Positions 10,141-19,056 of a stretch of DNA of 64,000 nucleotides are shown here, piece by piece. The position numbers and the translations under genes are program-made. The DNA comes from Vibrio zhanjiangensis (GTDB lineage: Bacteria; Pseudomonadota; Gammaproteobacteria; Enterobacterales; Vibrionaceae): NCBI RefSeq assembly GCF_030161235.1, contig NZ_BSPW01000027.1, positions 1 to 64,000 of the forward strand, written 5' to 3'. The number at the start of each line of letters is the position of its first letter. Within the stretch, counting starts at the first letter, position 1. Below the pieces are notes generated by a model. That model worked only from the letters and a program-made list of their open reading frames with translations. It was not told the origin of the DNA and searched no databases.

Positions 10141-10244
10141 CATGCCATTAATTCTAAAATCAGCTTTCTTTTTCTGAGGGTGGCGGTATCAGTAAGCTCG
10201 TAAGCATTATTCATGAATTCAATTGGCAGTAGATCTGCGAGCAC
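9990..10244 (-). pseudogene. IS4-family transposase N-terminal fragment
   Basis: An 84-codon reading frame encodes a piece typical of the N-terminal domain of IS4-family transposases (TDTATLRKRKL, then a hydrophobic helix, KSMADIVNRRG and LPSALTQLRK). It ends at an early stop and lacks the whole DDE catalytic region, so it is a remnant. A shorter copy lies upstream of effector 2. Its frame is also open upstream of the GTG used here, consistent with truncation at both ends. Confidence 0.7.
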
Positions 10245-10290
10245 CTCTACTTGATTGGGTTTGTAATCGCTGTTGTTATCCAGAATTTAA

Positions 10291-10328
10291 ACCACAATGG
10301 GAAGCTATCAGGCTTCCCATCTTGTGGT
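10291..10328 (-). terminator. Hairpin terminator downstream of giant effector 2
   Basis: The core is the same 9-bp stem as at 2-25. Here an outer stem ACCACA/TGTGGT extends it beyond a 2-nt asymmetric bulge. The hairpin lies about 50 bases past the effector 2 stop. The U-tract on the minus strand is weak. Confidence 0.6.
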
Positions 10329-10750
10329 TTATAAGTGCTCTATCTGGAAAATAGTGGCTACTATTCAGCTACTGAAGGTTAAGCAAATAAAGCTCTAACA
10401 TTCTCAACTGTACCACCAGAACTGAGAACTTCCATCGCCTGTTGCAGTTTAGGTAGTATGTGATTTACTACAGAATCACTCGCAACATCAATCGCACCCT
10501 CAAGAAACTCCCTTGTATTCAGCTCGCCGAATTGGCTTGAAGGCCTACTTAATACATTGGTAAGAAAACGCCTTAATCGTTCGTGATTTGGGTCATTTTG
10601 ATTTGAAAAGCGATCTTCACTCAATGCTTGATACATTTGTTCATCAAATTTATCATTCAACATTCTTAATTTGTCATCTGGAGACAAGTCTCTAGGAGCC
10701 GGGCTAACTTGGAGGAATGAACCTAGGCTCGGTGGCTGAGTTGGCTCTTC
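10296..10750. repeat. Long direct repeat, copy B (3' end of giant effector 2)
   Basis: This is the counterpart of 1-461: it covers the C-terminal 123 codons of effector 2, the stop codon, the tail and the hairpin. The repeat boundary inside the genes falls at the codons for EEPTQPPSLGSF. Confidence 0.9.
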
Positions 10751-13700
10751 ACCTTTTTCTCCAACCATTGCTCCGGCAATGGTTCCCGCTAATCCCCCTT
10801 TATTTGCAGCGTATGGGCCGTAGCGCGTTGCTCCCCCCATTGATGCCCCAGTATTCTGAGCTGCATCCTTGCCCTGCCCCATTAACTGGCCTAACGACCC
10901 TCCCGCTTTCTTAGCTGCCCCACCTCCGGCCGGAAACGCCGCAGTTCCCAGCACGCTTACTCCGAGTTTTGCTCCTGCCTCTTGTTTATCAGCAACCGTT
11001 TCCGCCAGTCCTGTTTCCAACCCACCTTGAATCGCCGCATTTGCCGCTCTTGCTAAAAACTTCAATCCTGGAGGAAATCCCTCCGTTGCAGCCAAGGCTA
11101 CAACACCGATAGTATCTTTATATATGCTGAGGACTTTATGCCCAACTTGTTCAAGGTCTGATTCTGCGGCTATGTCCATATAATTGTTGAGCATGTCCAG
11201 CATTGCATTCGTGTTTCTTCTGGCAGTTCCACCATCACACTTTACCAATTCCAGTTCTGCGTGATCATTATCGGTAAAAGACCAGAAGCTTCCCTCTCTG
11301 GGCTTGTCTAAATAGCTTTGCCACTTCGGGTCAGAAGACTGCCTAACCCACGTTGCAAACTCGCTGTCATTATCCAGCATTGCATTATTTGCAGCGGAAA
11401 CATCATCAAATGTAAATGGCTCTCTATTATCATGGGGAGAGAAAAGCTTGAGTTTGTTATCTTTGTCGTAGAAAGCGAACAACGAGTGATCTTCTACGTC
11501 TTCACTGTTCCATGACCACCCTCCATTGACCTGCATCTTTACATCTACTTGAAAAACATCACGTTCGGATATACCTAGCTGTTCCAACTTTGCTTCAAAA
11601 GCCTGTTGATAAAAATAGTCAAGTGACGACATAAACTCTGAATCGTTCTTAAGTGCCTGAATATGTGTGTCATAGGCAGTTTGGAAATCACGGTCGGTCA
11701 CTTTTCTTGCCAAATCAGCAAGATCAGAGTCTTCGGCCTGATAACGGCTCACATTCATATAGTTTCCTAAACCAGCAGGATCATTCTCCCGTGCGTATTT
11801 CAAATGTTCATCATTGGCAATCTGCCTGATTGTAAAGGTTTTGCTAGGTGTAGTATCGGTAATTTTGTAATCCCCAGACTTCCCGTTTGTACTTTTCTCG
11901 CGAGTAGTTACACGTTTGTCGTAAACGACGGTCACTTTTTGGTCAAGAATTGAATTAGGGCTATCCCCAGAATACTTCTGGCGTAGATTATAACCCATGT
12001 CTTGGGATATCTCCCTTTCAAGAAATTCGTCGATAAAAATCCCTCGATTAGCTAAAACACTATGGTGCAAGTCTTCTCTTGCGCTGTCTAACGCTCCCGA
12101 ATTGAAGTACCAATTATCGTTTTCTTCACGGCAGTATTTAACTGTGTCTGTAATCTGGTAGGGCTCTAAACCTGGATAATTCCTTATTAGCAGACGCTCC
12201 TCGAAAGATAAGGGAGGCTGACCTGAATTCTGCAAGAGTTCATTGACAATATTGGCTTTCTCTGCGATTTCTTCGGGGGTATGTGGCGAGCCAGAATAAC
12301 GCCCTGCTCTTTCCTCTGAGAATATTCCATTCCGAAATCGCTCTCTCAAAGACGGAAAGCCTTCGTCTCCATGGTGATGACCGTACATATCAAGTTCAAT
12401 TTCGTCAAACTCGCCTGCTCGTGGACCATTATCCCAAAACCCGACTCTGCCATCAGCATAAGTACCGTGGCTATCATCATCCCTCAGTACTGCCTCTTCT
12501 CCTCTAAGTGCATAAAACTGCTGGCGATACCCATTTTCAGTAAACACATCCGCATCAAGATTAGCATTTTGGGATGCAAGTCGATCGTATATATGCTTCA
12601 ACTCATGAAACAGTGCTATGGATGGATCGCGTTCACGCCATTCATCATCTTCAATATCTTCCCCGCTTGTCGCTGACAGCGTATTAAATGGATCAAAGTA
12701 GATTATGCCGTTGTCGACATCAGTACTGCTTGCGAAAAACGTTCGGCCCCCCTCTTGTCTAAGCTCGTCGCCTGTTTCACCTGCATAGCGAATTTCAAAC
12801 TCCATACCAGAATTGATGAGTATATTGAGCATTGCCCGCCCGTCTTCTGTTTGGCATAGCGTATTGAGAGCTTCGCGAGTCTTTGCTTGAACGTCACTAC
12901 TACCGTTCACTTTGACCTTATCAACCAAAGACTGTATGTTTAGATCCGTGTTATCATGTCCCCCAACAGAATCATTACCAGCAACTTCTTCTGTATGATT
13001 TTCCATCTGGGCATCAACGACCGCCTCTTTATATTCACCTTTACCTCGAGCAATAGCTGGATAGGTGTTAGAAGTTGCGCTCGACTGTTCAAAAGCATTG
13101 GAAAGCTCTTCTGTTGGCTGAATATCTTCTGATAGCGTTTTTCCTTTCAACACTTCTCCAATAACTTCATCGGCTACAGCTCTCGCTCCCATAAAGCCAG
13201 TCACGTATGCGGTATCAAGAATGAAATGACTTTTAACCGTCTTACCTAGGTTGCTATTCCCAGTCGCTAACCCGCCAACAGTAATGGCAGCACCTAAGGC
13301 ACTCTTAGCCCCGCGAGGCATAAGCCCAGTTGCCAAACGAAAAGCCGCTTTTAAGGATTCCTCCCGCACATATTGATTGATCTCTTCAAACGGTAAATCT
13401 TGTCCTGGCTTGACTGAGTTTTTAAGTTTGCGAATGCCAATTTCCATAGTGAGGGGAGCCAAAGCTACCTTTAAGAGGCCCATTTTAGGCTTAAGACTCG
13501 GATCAAAATCAGCAAGATATTCTAAGGCGGCGACTCCTTCACCGACCGCACCACCGATAAGACTTACCGCCGCCGCGTAGGAAACATTTTTCTCTCCCCA
13601 GCGAAAAAAGTAATCCTTTAAGTCGCCCCTTTCTTTCATGATTTCAGCAGCACTTTTCCCCCAAAGTAACATCTTTTCTGCCGCTTCAGATTCTGCGGTT

Positions 13701-15844
13701 TTTACCCGTTCACTGCCAAGAATAGCCAACGGGTCCCCTTGTTTACTCAGCAACTTACCTAGACCATCATGTTCAAGCCCCTGTAGCACACGATCAATAA
13801 TCTCCCCCACTTCTTTCGGTTCGTCAGAAAACTCTAGTTTGGTGTTATTGATCCATTCACCGATTGACTTGGCTAATCGCCCATGACGTGAGTATGTGTG
13901 AAGAGATTCTCCAGTGAGTTCGGTACTCTTTGTTTTGATCTTTTGCTTAACTTTGCCCGCCTCTTCTTTCGCCGCAAGTGCATTTTTCCTAGCATCTTCA
14001 AAATCACCATGCCCAGACAAATTTACCGCCGTTTTTAGGGCTTTGACTGACTTCTCTAACTGAGTTCTGTAATCTGCCATTTGACAAGTCAGATCAGCTA
14101 GACTTTTCGTCACCTCAGGCTTTAATTCAACAGGTACACGATCGAGTATCCTTTCTTGAACAGCTTGAAGATTGCTATCAGAGATCATAGTCAAAGCTCG
14201 ATTTATCGACTGGTTTACTGTAACAACACTTTGTTTGAGGTTTTCATGGCTCTGAAACCAACTTCGACTCTCCTTGCTTTTCTGAGTTTGGCTTATCCTT
14301 AAACTCTCGTCTAGAACTGCATTCAATACCGCCCTTTCTCTGCTCTCTCCTTCTTTACTTTGCAAGGCTTTCTGCATATTTTTGGTAGAAATATCGCCGC
14401 TCAAAGCAAAGTCTTCTGCGTAATTCCAACCTAATTTCTCTTTTAACTTCTCATCTTCTTTTATCAAGGTCGTCAATGTGGACAGGAGTGGGTCGACCGA
14501 ACGCGTTATATGTTCTTGCGCTCCTAACATCTGGTTTAGAAATGCCCGGGCAGTGGAATCCACAATTTGCTCAGCAGTCTCTAAGTGATTAATTTTCTTT
14601 GTGTTCGCTGCCTGTGTGGTTTTATGCGTGCCATAGATTGCTGTGGATCTGAGTGCATTAGCTCCCATCGCAATTGATTTCCCGCCCTTTTCTACCATGT
14701 TGGCTGCGGACTCTAACGCATAATCAGGGTTATCAAAGGCAACGAGGGCTTTTATTAACGAATTCCCCACGGAGGCACCCACTTTACTGATAGTCGATTT
14801 TTGAGGGGAAAGCGCTTGAGCGCTGTCACTAATATCGTTACTCAGCTCCTTCAACAAGTTCGAAGAATTTGCTAAAAATTTCTCAGCTTTAACTCGATTC
14901 TCAATAGATATGGGCGACTTATGTACATTTCCTAGAAACCCTCTTACCTTAATCATCGGTCGAGATACTCGCGTCGCTGTTTCTTGCAAGCTGTGTGCTT
15001 TTTCCCTAAGCTTCTCAGCCTCAGTGATACAAGTTGCCTCAAATTCAGACGATTGTGCCTTGGTTAATTTTTTAGCTAACGGTCCTTTATCCTCATCTAA
15101 TATCGTCTGCAACGATACTGTCAGCGCTTCTTGATCCTCTTTTCCTTGAGAGAGATGTGTCAATGTTTGAGCTATCACGGCGTCGCGTGTCTTTTCCTTT
15201 ACCTTTTGCGAAAGGTTTCTTTGGCGACTATGAGCAAGCGTCTCTAAGCCATCCTGTAACATAGCGATAGAAGCATTGACATGTGCAACCATCACGACCG
15301 CTTTTCCTCGCTCCTTTTCATTGTCATGAGCCAACTTCCGAGACACCAGTGCGTTGATATCTTTTTGAGGGAAATTCTTTAAAAGACTCAATACTTCCGT
15401 TGCCTTATCAATCACTTGCTGATCTTTGTGTTGGCGCAATTCAGTTGCAGTTTTCTTCAGCTCAGTAATCGCTTCTTGATTGACTTGCGGAGATTTTCTG
15501 TTGTAACCAAGTAATTTAAACTCCTCCCAATCGCGGTGGATACTCTCGAAGTTTTGTAAGAAGCTTTCTATATGTTCCTGAGTTTCAGTTTCCAATACAT
15601 CAGTATTTGCCTGGGATTCTTGCTCAAAACCTACTTTTTTTTCTACAGCCGCGACAGTTTTACCGACTGCTGGGCCATCAGGAGTGGTAGCTATTGCCTT
15701 TGCATTAGTTGATTTCGGTGTTGCGTTCCTGTCATTAGACGCCCGAGTCAGTGAACGTGCAACCGGGTTTTTCTTGAATTCGAGTTGAGTTGTACCACTA
15801 TTTACCACTGTTGTAGGATTAAGTTTATTAGTCTCAATAACCAT
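10379..15844 (-). CDS. Giant predicted T3SS effector with M91-like protease motif (1821 aa)
   Basis: This is a paralogue of the 3254-residue protein. It shares residues about 31-66 and, almost identically, 1699-1821. The long helical, Lys/Glu-rich N-terminal half and a hydrophobic segment near 770-900 resemble the first protein at low identity. HELKH at 1080-1084, preceded by an IIYFDP segment as in the paralogue (VISFDP), suggests an NleD/M91-type zinc protease. After about residue 1150 the two proteins diverge; this one lacks the Cys-His-Asp and C80-like motifs. A Gly/Ala-rich hydrophobic region lies near 1600-1690. The ATG is preceded by AAAGG. The gene is the first after the sctU end on the same strand. 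Effector status is inferred from context. Confidence 0.8.
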   Translation of the reverse strand: MVIETNKLNPTTVVNSGTTQLEFKKNPVARSLTRASNDRNATPKSTNAKAIATTPDGPAVGKTVAAVEKKVGFEQESQANTDVLETETQEHIESFLQNFESIHRDWEEFKLLGYNRKSPQVNQEAITELKKTATELRQHKDQQVIDKATEVLSLLKNFPQKDINALVSRKLAHDNEKERGKAVVMVAHVNASIAMLQDGLETLAHSRQRNLSQKVKEKTRDAVIAQTLTHLSQGKEDQEALTVSLQTILDEDKGPLAKKLTKAQSSEFEATCITEAEKLREKAHSLQETATRVSRPMIKVRGFLGNVHKSPISIENRVKAEKFLANSSNLLKELSNDISDSAQALSPQKSTISKVGASVGNSLIKALVAFDNPDYALESAANMVEKGGKSIAMGANALRSTAIYGTHKTTQAANTKKINHLETAEQIVDSTARAFLNQMLGAQEHITRSVDPLLSTLTTLIKEDEKLKEKLGWNYAEDFALSGDISTKNMQKALQSKEGESRERAVLNAVLDESLRISQTQKSKESRSWFQSHENLKQSVVTVNQSINRALTMISDSNLQAVQERILDRVPVELKPEVTKSLADLTCQMADYRTQLEKSVKALKTAVNLSGHGDFEDARKNALAAKEEAGKVKQKIKTKSTELTGESLHTYSRHGRLAKSIGEWINNTKLEFSDEPKEVGEIIDRVLQGLEHDGLGKLLSKQGDPLAILGSERVKTAESEAAEKMLLWGKSAAEIMKERGDLKDYFFRWGEKNVSYAAAVSLIGGAVGEGVAALEYLADFDPSLKPKMGLLKVALAPLTMEIGIRKLKNSVKPGQDLPFEEINQYVREESLKAAFRLATGLMPRGAKSALGAAITVGGLATGNSNLGKTVKSHFILDTAYVTGFMGARAVADEVIGEVLKGKTLSEDIQPTEELSNAFEQSSATSNTYPAIARGKGEYKEAVVDAQMENHTEEVAGNDSVGGHDNTDLNIQSLVDKVKVNGSSDVQAKTREALNTLCQTEDGRAMLNILINSGMEFEIRYAGETGDELRQEGGRTFFASSTDVDNGIIYFDPFNTLSATSGEDIEDDEWRERDPSIALFHELKHIYDRLASQNANLDADVFTENGYRQQFYALRGEEAVLRDDDSHGTYADGRVGFWDNGPRAGEFDEIELDMYGHHHGDEGFPSLRERFRNGIFSEERAGRYSGSPHTPEEIAEKANIVNELLQNSGQPPLSFEERLLIRNYPGLEPYQITDTVKYCREENDNWYFNSGALDSAREDLHHSVLANRGIFIDEFLEREISQDMGYNLRQKYSGDSPNSILDQKVTVVYDKRVTTREKSTNGKSGDYKITDTTPSKTFTIRQIANDEHLKYARENDPAGLGNYMNVSRYQAEDSDLADLARKVTDRDFQTAYDTHIQALKNDSEFMSSLDYFYQQAFEAKLEQLGISERDVFQVDVKMQVNGGWSWNSEDVEDHSLFAFYDKDNKLKLFSPHDNREPFTFDDVSAANNAMLDNDSEFATWVRQSSDPKWQSYLDKPREGSFWSFTDNDHAELELVKCDGGTARRNTNAMLDMLNNYMDIAAESDLEQVGHKVLSIYKDTIGVVALAATEGFPPGLKFLARAANAAIQGGLETGLAETVADKQEAGAKLGVSVLGTAAFPAGGGAAKKAGGSLGQLMGQGKDAAQNTGASMGGATRYGPYAANKGGLAGTIAGAMVGEKGEEPTQPPSLGSFLQVSPAPRDLSPDDKLRMLNDKFDEQMYQALSEDRFSNQNDPNHERLRRFLTNVLSRPSSQFGELNTREFLEGAIDVASDSVVNHILPKLQQAMEVLSSGGTVENVRALFA

Positions 15845-15877
15845 CGTTTACTGCCTTTATCATTTAATGCGAGAGTT

Positions 15878-15896
15878 TTATCTAAGCTATAGATAA
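15878..15896. promoter_or_regulatory. Inverted repeat upstream of effector 2, candidate operator
   Basis: TTATCTA and TAGATAA form a 7-bp inverted repeat with a 5-bp spacer, the same total length (19 bp) and position as the site before effector 1. Conservation of the arms despite one change near the centre suggests a functional site, though general repeat identity could also explain it. Confidence 0.45.
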
Positions 15897-15983
15897 CACC
15901 CGAAAAGATAAAAATGATGATAAAAACACCAAAAATAGTAATAAAAAAATCAAAAAACCAACGAAAGAATTATCTGTAGGCGC

Positions 15984-16130
15984 CTATACGGCTGATGGTA
16001 GCCAGAGCTTTAGATCGGCTTCCCAAGTTTTTCTAAGTTGAGTGAGTGCGCTGGGTAACGCAAATGGCTTACCTCTTCGGTCGACGATATCAGCCATAGA
16101 CTTGGCGTTATAGATAGCCATACCAGTAAC
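15984..16130 (-). pseudogene. IS4-family transposase fragment, second copy
   Basis: This is a shorter version of the remnant at 9990-10244, with the same stop codon at the 3' end and a 4-bp deletion near the junction. It has no start codon context and no catalytic domain. Confidence 0.65.
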
Positions 16131-16131
16131 T

Positions 16132-16245
16132 GATCGGCTACATACGACTAACGGCGATATGTCACCGATCGACTATGAAAGTCCTTTAGAAAAGTGTCCT
16201 GAAAAAGTTGCACAGAACACTTTCACAACAAAAGCATCGTCATAA
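16132..16245 (+). pseudogene. IS3-family transposase OrfB C-terminal fragment
   Basis: A 37-codon open stretch ending in TAA reads RLHTTNGDMSPIDYE and onward. The R-H-(S/T)-G-(S)P-x-x-Y-E pattern is typical of the extreme C-terminus of IS3-family OrfB integrases. The rest of the gene is absent, because the frame begins at the junction with the IS4 remnant. It marks past insertion and deletion at the edge of the secretion cluster. Confidence 0.6.
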
Positions 16246-16287
16246 CAGTTCCCGTCTATTTTTATCCCGAGTTCAGGTTAAATAGAA

Positions 16288-17334
16288 TTAGTTGTCGTGA
16301 TGATTCAGAGAATTCACCCATTTTATGACGTCAGATACGGCTTCGAAATGTACTCTAGGAATTGATTCATAAAGATCAGCGTCTGCGTATAAGCCTCTTG
16401 CGAGGGGGATGTTCTCAATAATAGGAATGTTGTTTTTTTGGGCAAGTTTTTTGAGACGTAATGCTTGTTTACCCGTATATTTTAAAGAGACAACGGGAAT
16501 CGGAGCCTCTGTTTTATCATAAAAAAGACCTACAGTTATGTGGGTTGGGTTAGCAATAACGACCGACGTTTTCTTTAACTGCTTTTTCATTCCACCAGAT
16601 TGAATTTCGTTATGAAACTCTTTCCGTTTTTGCTTTATTTCTGGATTTCCTTCACTTTGTTTGTATTCTCGCTTTACCTCGTCCTTGCTCATCTTCAGTT
16701 CCTTCTCATGGTTGTGCCTCTGAAATAGCAGGTCGAGAATAGCGATCACAAAAAGAGGTGCTGTAACAATAACAAACAGAGAGATGAATAGTTGCGCTGC
16801 AACGGGAAGAATGGAATTGGCCGAAGCATATGGCAACTGCAAAATGTTGGGGATTTCAGTATATATCACGAATGCAACAGTGATTGAAAAGATAATCACT
16901 TTTATGAGCGAAAGTAAAAACTCGATGAAATTTTTCTTGCCAAATATTTTTTTTGCTCCCGATATTGGATCTATTTTCTTAATATCTAGTTTCATTGATT
17001 CAGGTGCGAACAATGGTCCAAATTGACCAATATTGGAAAAAATACCAACCACAACGACTAGCAGTAAAAAAGGCAAAAGAATTTCCATAACAATACCGAA
17101 CGAATGGTTTATTGCGCCTTCAGCCGCTTTGGAAAAGCTCTCGCTTTCTAAAAAGCCAGTCACAGAAAAAAGTTCTTCTAGTTTTACGCTAATTCGGCCA
17201 GAATCTAGAAGTAGCCAAATCAGAGTGGTGAGCATAAGGGCTAGCGAAGGTATTTCCTTACTTTTTGCGACCTGACCTTTTTTTCGTGCATCTTTGATTT
17301 TTTTAGGGGTCGGCTTCTCGGTTTTTTCTTCCAT
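16288..17334 (-). CDS. sctU: T3SS export apparatus switch protein SctU
   Basis: This inner-membrane export apparatus protein controls substrate switching through autocleavage (FlhB/YscU/SsaU family). The protein is 348 residues long, usual for the family. It begins with the typical EKTEKPTPKKIKDARKKGQ stretch, has four hydrophobic segments between about 25 and 215, and the cytoplasmic autocleavage motif NPTH at 262-265. The gene follows sctT with 3 bp between them and ends the sctN-to-sctU gene run. Confidence 0.97.
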   Translation of the reverse strand: MEEKTEKPTPKKIKDARKKGQVAKSKEIPSLALMLTTLIWLLLDSGRISVKLEELFSVTGFLESESFSKAAEGAINHSFGIVMEILLPFLLLVVVVGIFSNIGQFGPLFAPESMKLDIKKIDPISGAKKIFGKKNFIEFLLSLIKVIIFSITVAFVIYTEIPNILQLPYASANSILPVAAQLFISLFVIVTAPLFVIAILDLLFQRHNHEKELKMSKDEVKREYKQSEGNPEIKQKRKEFHNEIQSGGMKKQLKKTSVVIANPTHITVGLFYDKTEAPIPVVSLKYTGKQALRLKKLAQKNNIPIIENIPLARGLYADADLYESIPRVHFEAVSDVIKWVNSLNHHDN

Positions 17335-17337
17335 GTT

Positions 17338-18117
17338 TTAGCCTCCTAAAAACGCCGTCATCCATGAGGTGAAGTCAATAAAAACAAGCATTTCCTCGAG
17401 AAACGCCTCGAACATTAGGTTCAGGTATAAGATAAGAATTAAGATGGCTAAAGCACTTTTTATTGGCATTGCCAATATAAATACGTTCATTTGGGGAACA
17501 AATCGATTCATTAACCCTAGGCCAAATTCAGCCAAAAACATAACAATCACCGCTGGAGCAGCTAAGCGCCATGCAATTTCCATAATATGACTAAAAGCTT
17601 GTAATGCAGTTAAAGTCGCGTTTTGGGCAAATGGTGGCAGCATATCGTTAACGGGCCACAGAACATAGGAATGGTACATTGCCCCTAACCATATGAGTAC
17701 AAAGCCAAATGAAAAAAATATCGCGCAGCCTGCTTGGTTTAAAAGTATTCCAAGAGGACTTGTCTGTTCATTTGAAAGAGGATTCATTGTCATCGCCATT
17801 GATGCCCCACGTTGGTTGTCAATAATAAACCCTGCACTTTCGATTGCTTGGAATGGAATGGCCGTTATAAAACCAATCAGTAACCCAATTAATGCTTCTT
17901 TTATTGCAATAGCGGCAAGAAAACTCGTGGTATCAAGCTGATTCATATCTGCTGATACCACTGGAAATAATGGCAGAGCAAGTACCGCGGCAATGGTATT
18001 ACGTACCATTTGCCCCCCAAGCACACGAGTAGAAAAACCTGGAATAAGTATCATTGCACCAATTAATCTTGGTAAGCAAAGACCAAAAGAGATTAGAAGC
18101 TCATTTAACCCATCCAT
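17338..18117 (-). CDS. sctT: T3SS export apparatus protein SctT
   Basis: SctT (FliR/YscT/SsaT family) forms part of the inner-membrane export gate with SctR and SctS. The 259-residue protein is hydrophobic throughout, with a family-like central QRGASMAMTMNPLSNEQTS stretch near residues 103-121. It lies between sctS and sctU with short spacing (6 and 3 bp), as in other T3SS operons. Confidence 0.96.
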   Translation of the reverse strand: MDGLNELLISFGLCLPRLIGAMILIPGFSTRVLGGQMVRNTIAAVLALPLFPVVSADMNQLDTTSFLAAIAIKEALIGLLIGFITAIPFQAIESAGFIIDNQRGASMAMTMNPLSNEQTSPLGILLNQAGCAIFFSFGFVLIWLGAMYHSYVLWPVNDMLPPFAQNATLTALQAFSHIMEIAWRLAAPAVIVMFLAEFGLGLMNRFVPQMNVFILAMPIKSALAILILILYLNLMFEAFLEEMLVFIDFTSWMTAFLGG

Positions 18118-18123
18118 ATCGCA

Positions 18124-18390
18124 CTACAACACTTTGGGTAAAGATTCAAAAATTTGTAGACTGAAATGGTATATTTGGCTGCCAAACCAGTGACCGGTAG
18201 CAAACATTACACCTACGACTGCAACCAACTTTACCACAAATGCTAGCGTTTGCTCTTGAACCTGCGTTAGTGCTTGGATTAGTGCGATGAGAACACCTAC
18301 TGCCGCTGCTGTAACGATCGTTGGTAGCGAAAGAATTAATGTCAGATGCATAGCCTGAGCTGTCAAGGAAATCAATTGTGACTCTTCCAT
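18124..18390 (-). CDS. sctS: T3SS export apparatus protein SctS
   Basis: SctS (FliQ/YscS family) is a small subunit of the export gate. The 88-residue protein has two transmembrane helices (about 15-40 and 52-75) joined by the conserved ALTQVQEQTL-type loop. It sits between sctR (9 bp away) and sctT (6 bp away). Confidence 0.96.
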   Translation of the reverse strand: MEESQLISLTAQAMHLTLILSLPTIVTAAAVGVLIALIQALTQVQEQTLAFVVKLVAVVGVMFATGHWFGSQIYHFSLQIFESLPKVL

Positions 18391-18399
18391 CTTCGTGTC

Positions 18400-19056
18400 C
18401 TACCCAATTTGGTAACTTAATACAATGCCGTGGGTTAATCGTGTCCAGCCATCTAGCAAGACAAAAAGCAGTAACTTAAAGGGAAGTGAGATAGTCATAG
18501 GTGATACCATCATCATCCCCATTGCTAGCAAAATGTTGGAAACGATTAAATCAATAGCGATAAACGGAAGGTAAAGAATAAAACCCACTTCAAATGCCGA
18601 GGTAAGTTCGCTTACCGTATAAGCTGGTATCAACACAAGAAAGCTTTCGTTATCTATAATGTCTCTATGCTCAGGCGGCCAGAGTTGTTTCGCCGTATCG
18701 GCAAAAAAATCCACTTCGGTCTGACTGACTTTATTGAGTAGAAACTGGCGATACGGCTCTAGTATATGGCCAATGCCCTGCATCGCTTCCGTACTGTTTT
18801 CCCACTCAGTTCCCAACTCAAGGGCAATTTGATGACATTCATATGCTACTGGAGCCATGATAAAAATAGTCAGTACCAATGCAAGTCCGTTCATGGCCAT
18901 ATTAGGTGGTGCTTGCTGTACACCAAGAGCATTCCTGATCAGAACAAAAATGATCGATATTTTCACAAAAGAAGTTGCCATCACAGTAATAAATGGAAGC
19001 AGGCCTACCAAAGTTAAGCCGCCGATTAGGGTGAAAGCGTCTGGTGTATTAAACAT
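18400..19056 (-). CDS. sctR: T3SS export apparatus protein SctR
   Basis: SctR (FliP/YscR/SsaR family) is the core of the export gate. The ATG at 19056 overlaps the end of sctQ by 8 bp and gives 218 residues, the family size; an upstream start at 19164 would add 36 residues inside sctQ and is less likely. Family motifs include ATSFVKISIIFVLIRNALG and QQAPPNMAMNGLALVLT in the first third, and hydrophobic segments near the C-terminus. An AGG ribosome-binding element lies 7 bases before this ATG. Confidence 0.95.
   Translation of the reverse strand: MFNTPDAFTLIGGLTLVGLLPFITVMATSFVKISIIFVLIRNALGVQQAPPNMAMNGLALVLTIFIMAPVAYECHQIALELGTEWENSTEAMQGIGHILEPYRQFLLNKVSQTEVDFFADTAKQLWPPEHRDIIDNESFLVLIPAYTVSELTSAFEVGFILYLPFIAIDLIVSNILLAMGMMMVSPMTISLPFKLLLFVLLDGWTRLTHGIVLSYQIG

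Larger units (their letters stand above)
9849..10378. other. Intergenic stretch between the two giant effectors
   Basis: No intact gene is visible. The stretch holds the effector 1 promoter region with a 19-bp inverted repeat, an A-rich tract, a broken IS4-family transposase fragment, and the terminator hairpin and 3' tail of effector 2. Confidence 0.7.
15647..16130. repeat. Long direct repeat, copy B (5' end and upstream of effector 2)
   Basis: This is the counterpart of 9651-10140. The match ends abruptly at the common ACCAGTAAC, where an IS3-family fragment begins, so an insertion or recombination event trimmed this copy. Confidence 0.85.
15845..16287. other. Intergenic stretch between sctU and effector 2
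   Basis: No intact gene is visible. It contains the effector 2 promoter region with an inverted repeat, an IS4-family remnant on the minus strand, an IS3-family remnant on the plus strand and about 40 bases before the sctU stop with no clear terminator. Confidence 0.7.
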
